Assembly: GCF_048060095.1 (NCBI RefSeq)
Contig: NZ_JBLUOA010000001.1
Span: 992,001-1,056,000, forward strand
DNA from: JBLUOA01 sp048060095
GTDB taxonomy: Bacteria; Pseudomonadota; Alphaproteobacteria; Rhodobacterales; Rhodobacteraceae
DNA: 64,000 nt
Reading direction: 5' to 3'
Shown here: positions 8,378 through 16,123 of the stretch, piece by piece
How the letters are laid out: every line of letters begins with the position of its first letter
How positions within the stretch are numbered: position 1 is the stretch's first letter
Made by a program: the position numbers and the translations under genes
Notes under the pieces: model-generated
Database searches by the model: none
What the model saw: only the letters and a program-made list of their open reading frames with translations
What the model was told of the DNA's origin: nothing

Positions 8378-9712
8378 ATGCCAGTGAGCCAGACGACACC
8401 CGGAATCCAATCCGGACGCCTGTCAAAAGACACTTACGACGCGAATTTTTCCGACCTGCACCCGCCGCTAGAACCGCATGAGGCGGCAGTCGCGGCGGAT
8501 CGCTGTTACTTCTGCTACGACGCGCCCTGCATAGCGGCCTGCCCGACGGATATCGATATTCCGCTGTTCATTCGGCAAATTCAGACCGACACGCCGGAAG
8601 AAGCCGCGAAAACGATCTTTGAACAGAACATCCTCGGCGGGATGTGCGCGCGGGTCTGCCCGACCGAAACGCTGTGTGAAGAGGCGTGCGTGCGCGAAAC
8701 CGCCGAAGGCAAACCGGTCGAAATTGGTCGCCTGCAACGCTATGCGACCGATACGCTGATGGCCGCCGATGTCCATCCGTTTGAACGCGCGAAATCCACC
8801 GGCAAGCGCATTGCCGTTGTTGGTGCCGGTCCTGCCGGGCTTAGCTGTGCGCATCGGCTGGCTATGAAGGGGCATGACGTCGACGTTTACGATGCGCGGC
8901 CAAAACCCGGCGGGCTGAACGAATTCGGCATCGCGGCTTACAAAGCGGTCGAGGGCTTTGCCGAGAAAGAAGTTGATTGGCTGCTGAAGATTGGCGGCAT
9001 CACGCTGCACCACGGCAAGGCATTGGGCGAGGGCATCGACCTCGCCACTCTGCGCGATGGGTATGACGCGGTGTTCTTGGGCATCGGCTTGGCCGGGGTG
9101 AATGCCCTGCGGGCCGATGGCGAGGATAAGAAAGGCGTGTCCGACGCCGTCGATTTCATCGCGGACCTGCGGCAAGCCGATGATCTGTCCAGCCTACCCG
9201 TTGGGCGCAACGTCGTTGTCGTTGGTGGTGGCATGACCGCGGTTGACGCGGCTGTGCAGTCAAAATTGCTGGGCGCGGAAAACGTGACGATTGCCTATCG
9301 CCGGGGCCGTGACCGGATGGGCGCGTCGAAGTTTGAACAGGATCTGGCGGCGTCAAAAGGCGTTCGGATCGCTGAAAACCTGCAACCGGTCCGCGTGATC
9401 GGAAACGGCACGGTTCAGGAGGTTGAGTTCGAATACACCGAAGACACCGGAAACGGCCTGAAAGGCACGGGCGAAACCGTTCGCATCCCCGCCGATCAGT
9501 TGCTTAAGGCAATCGGCCAAACGCTTGAGGGCGCACCGGATGGATTGAAGCTCGACAGTGGCAAAATCGCGGTGAATGAGGCGGGCAGCACCAGCCTGCC
9601 GGACGTTTGGGCCGGCGGAGACTGCGCAACCGGCGGCGATGACCTGACCGTCACGGCGGTGGCCGAGGGGCGCGACGCCGCCGAAGACATCCACAAAAGC
9701 CTGATGGGCTGA
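8378..9712 (+). CDS. preT: dihydropyrimidine dehydrogenase subunit PreT
   Basis: Flavin- and Fe-S-containing electron-input subunit of NAD(P)H-dependent dihydropyrimidine dehydrogenase, which reduces uracil/thymine with PreA. The 444-residue product has two N-terminal cysteine clusters (C43, C46, C51, C55 and C90, C94, C100, C104), a FAD-binding GAGPAG (149-154) and a second Rossmann motif VVVVGGGMTAVDAA. I choose ATG 8378 (MPVSQTTPGI) because AGGGAGG lies six bases upstream; earlier in-frame starts exist at 8327 and 8351. First gene of the preT-VOC-preA operon. Confidence 0.93.
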   Translation: MPVSQTTPGIQSGRLSKDTYDANFSDLHPPLEPHEAAVAADRCYFCYDAPCIAACPTDIDIPLFIRQIQTDTPEEAAKTIFEQNILGGMCARVCPTETLCEEACVRETAEGKPVEIGRLQRYATDTLMAADVHPFERAKSTGKRIAVVGAGPAGLSCAHRLAMKGHDVDVYDARPKPGGLNEFGIAAYKAVEGFAEKEVDWLLKIGGITLHHGKALGEGIDLATLRDGYDAVFLGIGLAGVNALRADGEDKKGVSDAVDFIADLRQADDLSSLPVGRNVVVVGGGMTAVDAAVQSKLLGAENVTIAYRRGRDRMGASKFEQDLAASKGVRIAENLQPVRVIGNGTVQEVEFEYTEDTGNGLKGTGETVRIPADQLLKAIGQTLEGAPDGLKLDSGKIAVNEAGSTSLPDVWAGGDCATGGDDLTVTAVAEGRDAAEDIHKSLMG

Positions 9713-9722
9713 GGGACGGCAA

Positions 9723-10100
9723 ATGGCAATTACGCGGATAAATTTTCAGTCGATCCCGGTCGATGATCAGGACCGCGCGATTGCGTTCTACACCGAAAAC
9801 CTCGGCTTCAAGGTGCACACCGACGCGCCATATAGCGATGGGTGGCGTTGGATATTCCTGGAACTTCCGGGGGCCGAAACCCGCCTGCAATTCGCCGCGC
9901 GGTCAGACATGGAGGTTCATGGCAAACCCGCCCTGTGCCTCGTCTGTGATAGTGTCGACGACGAAGCTGCAAAGCTGCGCGACGCTGGCGTGCATATCAC
10001 CGACGGCCCCGACGACGCGCCTTGGGCACCCGGTGTGCGCTGGCTGATGATCAAAGACAGCGAGGGCAATCTCGTCCTGCTGGAATCGTTTAAATCCTAG
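9723..10100 (+). CDS. VOC (glyoxalase/bleomycin-resistance) family protein
   Basis: A 125-residue single-unit vicinal oxygen chelate protein: INFQSIPVDDQDRAIAFYTENLGFKV, then GWRWIFLELPGAETRLQF, then CLVCDSVDDEAAKLRDAGV, and a C-terminal KDSEGNLVLLES with a likely metal-ligand Glu. Members bind a divalent metal and act as isomerases, dioxygenases or lyases, so the reaction cannot be named. It sits between preT and preA (10 bp and 13 bp gaps), which suggests a role in pyrimidine catabolism or removal of a toxic by-product. Confidence 0.88.
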   Translation: MAITRINFQSIPVDDQDRAIAFYTENLGFKVHTDAPYSDGWRWIFLELPGAETRLQFAARSDMEVHGKPALCLVCDSVDDEAAKLRDAGVHITDGPDDAPWAPGVRWLMIKDSEGNLVLLESFKS

Positions 10101-10113
10101 AGGAGGCACGACC

Positions 10114-11418
10114 ATGGCCGACCTGACTTCGACTTTCGTTGGGATCAAATCCCCAAACCCGTTCTGGCTGGCCTCGGCCCCGCCGACGGACAAGGAATAC
10201 AACGTCCGCCGCGCGTTTGAAGCGGGATGGGGCGGTGTCGTCTGGAAGACGCTCGGCGCCGAAGGGCCACCGGTGGTCAACGTGAACGGACCCCGCTACG
10301 GCGCGATCTGGGGCGCGGATCGCCGTTTGCTGGGGTTGAACAACATCGAATTGATTACCGACCGCCCGCTTCAGCAGAACCTCAAGGAAATCAAAGCGGT
10401 AAAGCGCGACTACCCAGATCGCGCGATGGTCGTGTCCCTGATGGTCCCGTGCGAGGAGGAGGCTTGGAAAGCCATCCTGCCGGTTGTTGAGGATACTGGC
10501 GCGGATGGGATCGAGCTTAACTTCGGCTGCCCGCACGGGATGGCGGAACGGGGCATGGGCTCTGCCGTTGGGCAGGTGCCGGAATACATCGAAATGGTTA
10601 CGCGCTGGTGCAAGCAAAACACCCGGATGCCGGTGATCGTGAAGCTGACGCCGAACATTACCGACGTTCGCAAGCCTGCCGCAGCTGCGAAAAAGGGCGG
10701 GGCGGATGCCGTCAGCCTGATCAACACGATCAACTCGATCACCGCCGTAAACCTCGACGCGATGAGCCCGGAGCCGATGATCGACGGCAAAGGCACCCAC
10801 GGCGGCTATTGCGGCCCGGCGGTGAAACCCATCGCGCTGAACATGGTGGCCGAGATTGCGCGCGACCCCGAAACCGCAGACCTGCCGATTTCAGGCATCG
10901 GCGGCGTGACAACGTGGCGCGACGCGGCGGAATATATCGCGCTTGGCTGCGGCAATGTGCAGGTCTGCACTGCGGCGATGACCTATGGCTTTAAGATTGT
11001 GCAGGAAATGGCATCTGGCCTGTCGGCATGGATGGACGAAAAGCAATACAGCTCTGTCGAAGATTTCCGGGGCATGGCGGTGCCGAATGTCACCGACTGG
11101 CAGTATCTGAACCTCAACTACGTGTCCAAGGCGGTCATCGACCAAGACGCCTGCATCAAATGCGGTCGCTGCTATGCGGCCTGCGAGGATACGAGCCATC
11201 AGGCCATCGCAATGTCCGAAGATCGCACGTTCAGCGTGAAAGACGACGAATGCGTTGCCTGCAACCTCTGCGTCAACGTCTGCCCGGTTGAAGGCTGCAT
11301 CACGATGGTCGAAATGGGCGCTGGCGCCACCGATCCGCGCACCAAAACCAAGGTCAGCCCGGATTATGCCAACTGGACGACCCACCCGAACAACCCCTCA
11401 GCACAAGCTGCCGAATAA
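10114..11418 (+). CDS. preA: dihydropyrimidine dehydrogenase subunit PreA
   Basis: Catalytic FMN subunit that reduces uracil/thymine to the 5,6-dihydro form. The 434-residue product has the dihydroorotate-dehydrogenase-like barrel, the active-site loop with Cys139 in FGCPHGMAERGMG, and two C-terminal 4Fe-4S clusters (C347/C350/C353/C357 and C380/C383/C386/C390). An AGAGGAGG site precedes the ATG. It partners with PreT just upstream; a strong terminator follows at 11445. Confidence 0.96.
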   Translation: MADLTSTFVGIKSPNPFWLASAPPTDKEYNVRRAFEAGWGGVVWKTLGAEGPPVVNVNGPRYGAIWGADRRLLGLNNIELITDRPLQQNLKEIKAVKRDYPDRAMVVSLMVPCEEEAWKAILPVVEDTGADGIELNFGCPHGMAERGMGSAVGQVPEYIEMVTRWCKQNTRMPVIVKLTPNITDVRKPAAAAKKGGADAVSLINTINSITAVNLDAMSPEPMIDGKGTHGGYCGPAVKPIALNMVAEIARDPETADLPISGIGGVTTWRDAAEYIALGCGNVQVCTAAMTYGFKIVQEMASGLSAWMDEKQYSSVEDFRGMAVPNVTDWQYLNLNYVSKAVIDQDACIKCGRCYAACEDTSHQAIAMSEDRTFSVKDDECVACNLCVNVCPVEGCITMVEMGAGATDPRTKTKVSPDYANWTTHPNNPSAQAAE

Positions 11419-11444
11419 GGCTTGCGCTGATCCTCCCTGAACCT

Positions 11445-11471
11445 GCCCCGGCCATCGCGCCGGGGCTTTTT
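11445..11471 (+). terminator. intrinsic terminator after preA
   Basis: Perfect 7-bp stem GCCCCGG (11445-11451) / CCGGGGC (11460-11466), loop of eight bases, followed by TTTTT. It ends the preT-VOC-preA unit and abuts the stop codon of the convergent regulator gene. Confidence 0.85.
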
Positions 11472-12085
11472 CATGGGGCCAGCAATCGGGAAAGAAGGGT
11501 TTCCAAGTGATGCTCCGCCTCGGGGAAAGGATCGCTTTCCTGATCCCGAAGAACCGCACGCACCTGCACATCAAAATCGGCGTAGTGCTGGGTGAGCGAC
11601 CAGATCGAGAACAGCAGATGATAGGGGTTCACATCGGCGATTTTGCCTTCTGTGATCCAGCCCCGGATCACGGCGGCCTTTTGATCGACGAGGTCTTTCA
11701 GCTCACCCTCAATCGAACCCATGATCCGTGGTGCGCCTTGCAGGATCTCATTCGCAAACAGGCGGCTTTCGCGGGGTAAATCGCGGCTCATCTGCAATTT
11801 GCGGCGGGCGTAGGACAGGATTTCGTCGCGCGGATTGCCCGACGCATCAAGATCGCGCAGCGGGTCCAGCCAGACATCCATGAGGCCCGACAAAAGCTCA
11901 ACATGAATCGCTTCCTTGGACGGGAAGTAGTATAGCAGGTTGGGTTTCGACAGTCCCGACGCCTGCGCGATCTGATCAAGGGTCGATCCGCGATAACCGT
12001 ATTGCGAAAACACCTCTAGCGCGGCATCAAGAATGGCGCCGGTATTGCGTTGTTGGATACGGGTTTGCGGGCGATCCTTGGGCAT
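11471..12085 (-). CDS. rutR: TetR-family regulator, RutR-like
   Basis: A 204-residue TetR repressor. The N-terminal HTH is GSTLDQIAQASGLSKPNLLYYFPSKEAI and the C-terminal half fits the RutR/YcdC ligand-binding domain (LFANEILQGAPRI, FSIWSLTQHYADF). In E. coli RutR senses uracil/thymine. The start at ATG 12085 (MPKDRPQTR) has AAAGGA upstream; upstream extension to 12178 would run through the operator. Between it and the divergent hydrolase lies a near-consensus RutR box, which makes autoregulation and control of the pyrimidine genes likely. Confidence 0.88.
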   Translation of the reverse strand: MPKDRPQTRIQQRNTGAILDAALEVFSQYGYRGSTLDQIAQASGLSKPNLLYYFPSKEAIHVELLSGLMDVWLDPLRDLDASGNPRDEILSYARRKLQMSRDLPRESRLFANEILQGAPRIMGSIEGELKDLVDQKAAVIRGWITEGKIADVNPYHLLFSIWSLTQHYADFDVQVRAVLRDQESDPFPEAEHHLETLLSRLLAP

Positions 12086-12162
12086 ACGTCGTCCTTTAAC
12101 GGCTTTGGGCGCGGAACAGCGCTGAAATCCTTGACTGCCCCCTATGCTCTGATAGCGTGTTC

Positions 12163-12178
12163 CTGACCAATTGGTCAA
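12163..12178. promoter_or_regulatory. RutR operator
   Basis: CTGACCAATTGGTCAA contains the perfect palindrome TGACCA-AT-TGGTCA and matches 13 of the 14 fixed positions of the published E. coli RutR consensus TTGACCANNTGGTCAA. It lies in the gap between the RutR-like gene and the divergent hydrolase gene, about 57-70 bp before the hydrolase start, so it can control both. Confidence 0.85.
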
Positions 12179-12233
12179 ACCTCAAGCAAAGCCCGCGCCA
12201 AGACGGACGCCGCCCAACAGATAGGAGAGCCCG

Positions 12234-13484
12234 ATGCCATCCCCCGGAGAGAACCTCAAAGTTAACGGCGACCGCCTGTGGGACAGCCTGATGGAAATGG
12301 CCAAGATCGGCCCCGGCGTGGCTGGGGGCAACAACCGCCAGACGGTCACGGATGAGGATGGCGAAGGGCGCGAGTTGTTCAAGAACTGGTGCGAAGATGC
12401 CGGATGCTCGATGGGCCTCGACACGATGGGCAACATGTTCGCGCGGCGCGAAGGAACGGACCCCGACGCGCTGCCGGTCTATGTGGGGTCACACCTCGAC
12501 ACCCAGCCGACGGGCGGGAAATACGACGGGGTGCTTGGGGTTCTGGGCGGGCTGGAAATCATCCGCACCCTGAATGACCTTGATATCAAGACGAAACACC
12601 CGATCGTTGTGACCAACTGGACGAATGAGGAAGGCACGCGCTTCGCCCCGGCGATGCTTGCGTCGGGCGTGTTCGCAGGGGTGCATGAAGAAGATTGGGC
12701 CTACGACCGGGAAGATGCCGAAGGCAAGAAATTCGGAGAGGAACTGGCCCGCATCGGCTGGAAGGGCGACGAGAAAGTCGGCGACCGCAAGATGCACGCG
12801 TTCTTTGAACTTCACATCGAACAAGGTCCGATTTTGGAAGCGGAAGGCAAAGACATCGGCGTCGTCACCCACGGCCAGGGGCTAAGCTGGACGCAGGTGA
12901 CGATCACCGGGAAGGATTCGCACACCGGATCAACCCCGATGCCGATGCGCAAGAACGCCGGGCTAGGCATGGCGCATGTGCTCGAACTGGTCGATCAGAT
13001 CGCGTGGTCCCACAAACCCCACGCGGTTGGGGCCGCAGGACATATCGACGTCTATCCGAACTCCCGCAATGTGATCCCCGGCAAGGTGGTGTTCACGGTT
13101 GACTTCCGCTCGCCTGACCTGTCGGTGATTGAGGATATGGAGGCGCAGTTGCACGACGGGGCCAAGAAAATATGCGACGAAATGGGCCTTGGGATCGAAT
13201 TCGAAAAGGTCGGCGGCTTCGATCCCGTGACCTTCGACGAAGGCTGCGTGACCGCCGTGCGCAACGCCGCCGAACGGCTGGGCTATAGCCACATGAACCT
13301 GATTTCCGGCGCGGGGCATGATGCCTGCTGGATCAACCGGGTTGCGCCCACGGCGATGGTGATGTGCCCCTGTGTCGATGGGCTAAGCCACAACGAGGCG
13401 GAGGAGATTTCGAAGGAATGGGCCACCGCAGGCGCGGATGTGCTGATGCACGCCGTGGTGGAGACAGCGGGGGTCGAGGGGTGA
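12234..13484 (+). CDS. M20-family Zn hydrolase, probable beta-ureidopropionase
   Basis: A 416-residue member of the N-carbamoyl-L-amino acid hydrolase / allantoate amidohydrolase family. Metal-binding residues visible are His87 and Asp98 (VGSHLDTQPTGGKYDGV), Glu132/133 (NEEGTRF), His194 (FELHIEQGP) and the C-terminal GLSHNEAE His. GGAGAG precedes the ATG. Between PreTA, dihydropyrimidinase and a RutR box, the likely substrate is N-carbamoyl-beta-alanine, giving beta-alanine, CO2 and ammonia. Bacteria often use this family for that step, but substrate choice cannot be read from sequence. Confidence 0.88.
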   Translation: MPSPGENLKVNGDRLWDSLMEMAKIGPGVAGGNNRQTVTDEDGEGRELFKNWCEDAGCSMGLDTMGNMFARREGTDPDALPVYVGSHLDTQPTGGKYDGVLGVLGGLEIIRTLNDLDIKTKHPIVVTNWTNEEGTRFAPAMLASGVFAGVHEEDWAYDREDAEGKKFGEELARIGWKGDEKVGDRKMHAFFELHIEQGPILEAEGKDIGVVTHGQGLSWTQVTITGKDSHTGSTPMPMRKNAGLGMAHVLELVDQIAWSHKPHAVGAAGHIDVYPNSRNVIPGKVVFTVDFRSPDLSVIEDMEAQLHDGAKKICDEMGLGIEFEKVGGFDPVTFDEGCVTAVRNAAERLGYSHMNLISGAGHDACWINRVAPTAMVMCPCVDGLSHNEAEEISKEWATAGADVLMHAVVETAGVEG

Positions 13485-13687
13485 GTCAGCCTGTTCAATG
13501 GAACGTGTATAAGGCACTCGCAACGGGTGCCGTCTGCGGACTAGGTTACACAGTTGCCACAGAATTGCTGGGAGGAGGCGCTGGCAGGACGATCGCAAAT
13601 TTGATCGGTTTGGGGATCGGCGGAGCGGTCGGTGGAGCATTTCTGTTTGGGATAGTGACGTTCGTTCGCAACATATTTGCGAAATAG
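13481..13687 (+). CDS. small membrane protein in pyrimidine operon
   Basis: A 68-residue protein starting at a GTG that overlaps the hydrolase stop. It has two hydrophobic, glycine-rich segments (about 10-31 and 35-62: ALATGAVCGLGYTVATELL and IANLIGLGIGGAVGGAFLFG) and a basic end. I recognise no family. The overlap upstream and the 11-bp gap to the dihydropyrimidinase gene make co-translation likely. Confidence 0.55.
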   Translation: MSQPVQWNVYKALATGAVCGLGYTVATELLGGGAGRTIANLIGLGIGGAVGGAFLFGIVTFVRNIFAK

Positions 13688-13698
13688 GGAGAAAACCA

Positions 13699-15162
13699 AT
13701 GACCACCAAAGTCATCAAGAACGGAACCGTCTGCACCGCAGATCGGACGTGGAAGGCCGATGTCCTGATCGAGGGCGAGGTCATCAAGCAGATCGGTGAG
13801 GACCTTTCGGGCGATGAATATATCGACGCCGAGGGTGCCTATGTGATCCCCGGCGGGATTGATCCGCATACGCATCTGGAAATGCCCTTCATGGGCACGA
13901 CGGCCGCCGAAACGTTTGAGACAGGCACGTGGGCCGCCGCAGCGGGCGGGACGACGATGCTCGTCGATTTCTGTCTGCCGGGCGAGGATGGCTCGATCAA
14001 GAATGCGATCAACGAGTGGCACCGCAAGTCCGCTCCGCAGATTTGTTCCGACATCGGCTACCACATGGCGATCACCGGGTGGGATGAGAATGTTTTCAAT
14101 GAGATGGAGGACGCCGTTAAGATGGGCGTCAACTCCTTCAAGCATTTCATGGCCTACAAGGGCGCGCTGATGATCGAGGATGACGAGATGTTCGCATCCT
14201 TCAAGCGCTGCAAGGAGCTTGGCGCGCTGCCGATGGTGCACGCGGAAAACGGCGATCTGGTTGCCGAGATGCAGCAGAAATATTTCGATCAGGGGATCAC
14301 CGGGCCGGAAGGTCACGCCTATTCCCGCCCGCCCGAATTTGAGGGCGAGGCCGCCAACCGCGCGATCACCATCGCCGACTGCGCCGGCGTGCCGCTTTAC
14401 ATCGTGCATGTGTCCTGTGAGCAGGCGCATGAGGCGATCCGGCGAGCGCGGCAGAAGGGGATGCGGGTATATGGTGAACCGTTGATCCAGTTCCTGACGC
14501 TCGACGAAAGCGAGTATTTCAACAAGGATTGGGACCACGCCGCCCGCCGCGTGATGTCGCCGCCATTCCGCAACAAGGATCATCAGGCAAGTCTGTGGGC
14601 CGGGTTGCAGGCCGGGTCATTGCAGGTCGTCGCAACTGACCACGCGGCGTTCAACACGGAACAGAAACGTGCGGGGCGTGACGATTTTCGGATCATCCCG
14701 AATGGGTCAAACGGGCTGGAAGAACGGCTCGCCGTGCTTTGGACCGAGGGGGTGGAAACGGGCCGCCTGACGCCTAACGAATTCGTCGCCGCGACATCAA
14801 GTAACGTCGCCAAGATATTGAATATCTACCCGAAAAAGGGTGCAATCGTCGAAGGCGCGGATGCCGATATCGTGGTCTGGGACCCGAAGATCAGCAAGAC
14901 GATCAGCCAGTCGAACCATCACTCGATCCTCGATTACAACGTGTTTGAGGGCTTTGAGGTCAAGGCGCAAAGCCGCTACACCCTTAGCCGGGGTGAGGTG
15001 ATTTGGGCCTGGGGCAAGAACAGCCAACCGCAGCCCGGTCGGGGCCGGTTCGTGCCGCGTCCGGCCTTCCCCTCGGCACATGAGGCGCTCAGCAAATGGA
15101 AGGCGCTGAACAGCCCGCGCAAGATCGACCGCGATCCAATGAATATCCCGGCGGGGGTATAA
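13699..15162 (+). CDS. hydA: dihydropyrimidinase
   Basis: Zn-dependent cyclic amidohydrolase that opens dihydrouracil to N-carbamoyl-beta-alanine. The 487-residue product has metal ligands His57/His59 (GGIDPHTHLE), the carboxylated Lys154 (FMAYK), His181 (MVHAENGD), His237 (IVHVSC) and the Asp in TDHAAFN. A GGGAGAAAA-type site precedes the ATG. It is the second step of the reductive pathway encoded in this locus. Confidence 0.95.
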   Translation: MTTKVIKNGTVCTADRTWKADVLIEGEVIKQIGEDLSGDEYIDAEGAYVIPGGIDPHTHLEMPFMGTTAAETFETGTWAAAAGGTTMLVDFCLPGEDGSIKNAINEWHRKSAPQICSDIGYHMAITGWDENVFNEMEDAVKMGVNSFKHFMAYKGALMIEDDEMFASFKRCKELGALPMVHAENGDLVAEMQQKYFDQGITGPEGHAYSRPPEFEGEAANRAITIADCAGVPLYIVHVSCEQAHEAIRRARQKGMRVYGEPLIQFLTLDESEYFNKDWDHAARRVMSPPFRNKDHQASLWAGLQAGSLQVVATDHAAFNTEQKRAGRDDFRIIPNGSNGLEERLAVLWTEGVETGRLTPNEFVAATSSNVAKILNIYPKKGAIVEGADADIVVWDPKISKTISQSNHHSILDYNVFEGFEVKAQSRYTLSRGEVIWAWGKNSQPQPGRGRFVPRPAFPSAHEALSKWKALNSPRKIDRDPMNIPAGV

Positions 15163-15168
15163 AATTCA

Positions 15169-15217
15169 GGCGTCCCGACAGGGGCGCCACAGCAGCCAGA
15201 ACCCCGGCGAACCGGGG
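15169..15217 (+). other. paired hairpins between hydA and ABC transporter genes
   Basis: GGCGTCCC (15169-15176) pairs with GGGGCGCC (15181-15188) around GACA, and CCCCGG (15202-15207) pairs with CCGGGG (15212-15217) around CGAA. No T-run follows. The element sits right after the hydA stop and before the weak TTG start of the ATPase gene, so it may lower read-through or protect the upstream message. Confidence 0.5.
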
Positions 15218-15236
15218 CAGCCAACGGGGATAAAAC

Positions 15237-16022
15237 TTGGGCCAAGACACGGTAATCGAAGCGAAAAATCTGGATCTGACCTTTCAGACGAACGATGGTC
15301 CGGTCCATGCGCTGAAAGATGTGAGCCTTGAGATCAACAAGGGCGATTTCGTCAGCTTTATCGGGCCGTCTGGCTGCGGCAAGACGACGTTCCTGCGCAC
15401 CATTGCCGCGCTTGAGGAGCCGACCGGCGGCACCCTGACCGTCAACGGGATGACCCCGGACGAAGCACGGCAAAAGCGGGCCTATGGCTATGTTTTTCAG
15501 GCCGCCGGGCTTTATCCGTGGCGCACGATTGCGGGCAACATCAAACTGCCGTTGGAGATCATGGGCTTTGACAAGGCAGAGCAAGATCGGCGGGTTGAGA
15601 ATGTCTTGGAACTCGTTGATTTGAAGGGGTTTGGCAAGAAGTTCCCATGGCAGCTATCGGGCGGGATGCAGCAGCGGGCAAGCATTGCGCGGGCGCTGGC
15701 GTTTGACGCGGATATCCTGCTGATGGATGAGCCTTTCGGCGCGCTGGATGAGATCGTGCGCGACCATTTGAACGAACAATTGCTGGAGCTTTGGGCGCGG
15801 ACGGAGAAGACGATCGGGTTTGTTACGCACTCCATCCCCGAGGCGGTTTACCTGTCGACCAAGATCGTCGTGATGAGCCCGAGGCCGGGGCGGATCGCCG
15901 ATGTGATCGACAGCCCGCTGCCGAAGGAAAGGCCGCTGGATATCAGGGACACGCAGCAGTTCATTGACGTGGCACACCGGGTTCGCGAAGGGCTGCGGGC
16001 AGGCCACGGGGATGAGGCTTAA
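15237..16022 (+). CDS. ABC transporter ATP-binding protein (nitrate/taurine type)
   Basis: A 261-residue ATPase of the NrtD/SsuB/TauB class with Walker A GPSGCGKT (43-50), signature LSGGM (140-144) and Walker B ILLMDE (160-165), plus the H-loop FVTHS. The start appears to be TTG at 15237 (MGQDTVIEAKN) with GGGGA eight bases upstream; no other start preserves the N-terminus. It energises the two permeases downstream. Given the NMT1-like binding protein and the pyrimidine genes, uptake of a pyrimidine base or related heterocycle is the likely role. Confidence 0.92.
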   Translation: MGQDTVIEAKNLDLTFQTNDGPVHALKDVSLEINKGDFVSFIGPSGCGKTTFLRTIAALEEPTGGTLTVNGMTPDEARQKRAYGYVFQAAGLYPWRTIAGNIKLPLEIMGFDKAEQDRRVENVLELVDLKGFGKKFPWQLSGGMQQRASIARALAFDADILLMDEPFGALDEIVRDHLNEQLLELWARTEKTIGFVTHSIPEAVYLSTKIVVMSPRPGRIADVIDSPLPKERPLDIRDTQQFIDVAHRVREGLRAGHGDEA

Positions 16023-16060
16023 AATGCAGCGGAATCGGCATACACGGCGCGTCGGCTTCG

Positions 16061-16104
16061 CGTGCACAAGCTGTGCACACAGTGTGCATACGATTGGCAT
16101 ACGC
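16061..16104 (+). repeat. 11-bp-period TGCAC repeat array before permease gene
   Basis: Four consecutive 11-bp units: CGTGCACAAGC, TGTGCACACAG, TGTGCATACGA, TTGGCATACGC. The array ends 19 bp before the ATG of the permease gene. The same motif with the same period recurs at 49150-49204. Confidence 0.7.
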
Positions 16105-16123
16105 GCCGAAAAGGGGGATCGCC

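Noticed and set aside
13546..14583. 345-codon open frame on the minus strand
   Set aside because: Antisense to the dihydropyrimidinase gene, whose metal ligands are all intact.
15163..15236. TPP riboswitch, suggested by the THI5-like binding protein downstream
   Set aside because: The conserved thi-box sequence elements are absent; only two plain hairpins are seen.
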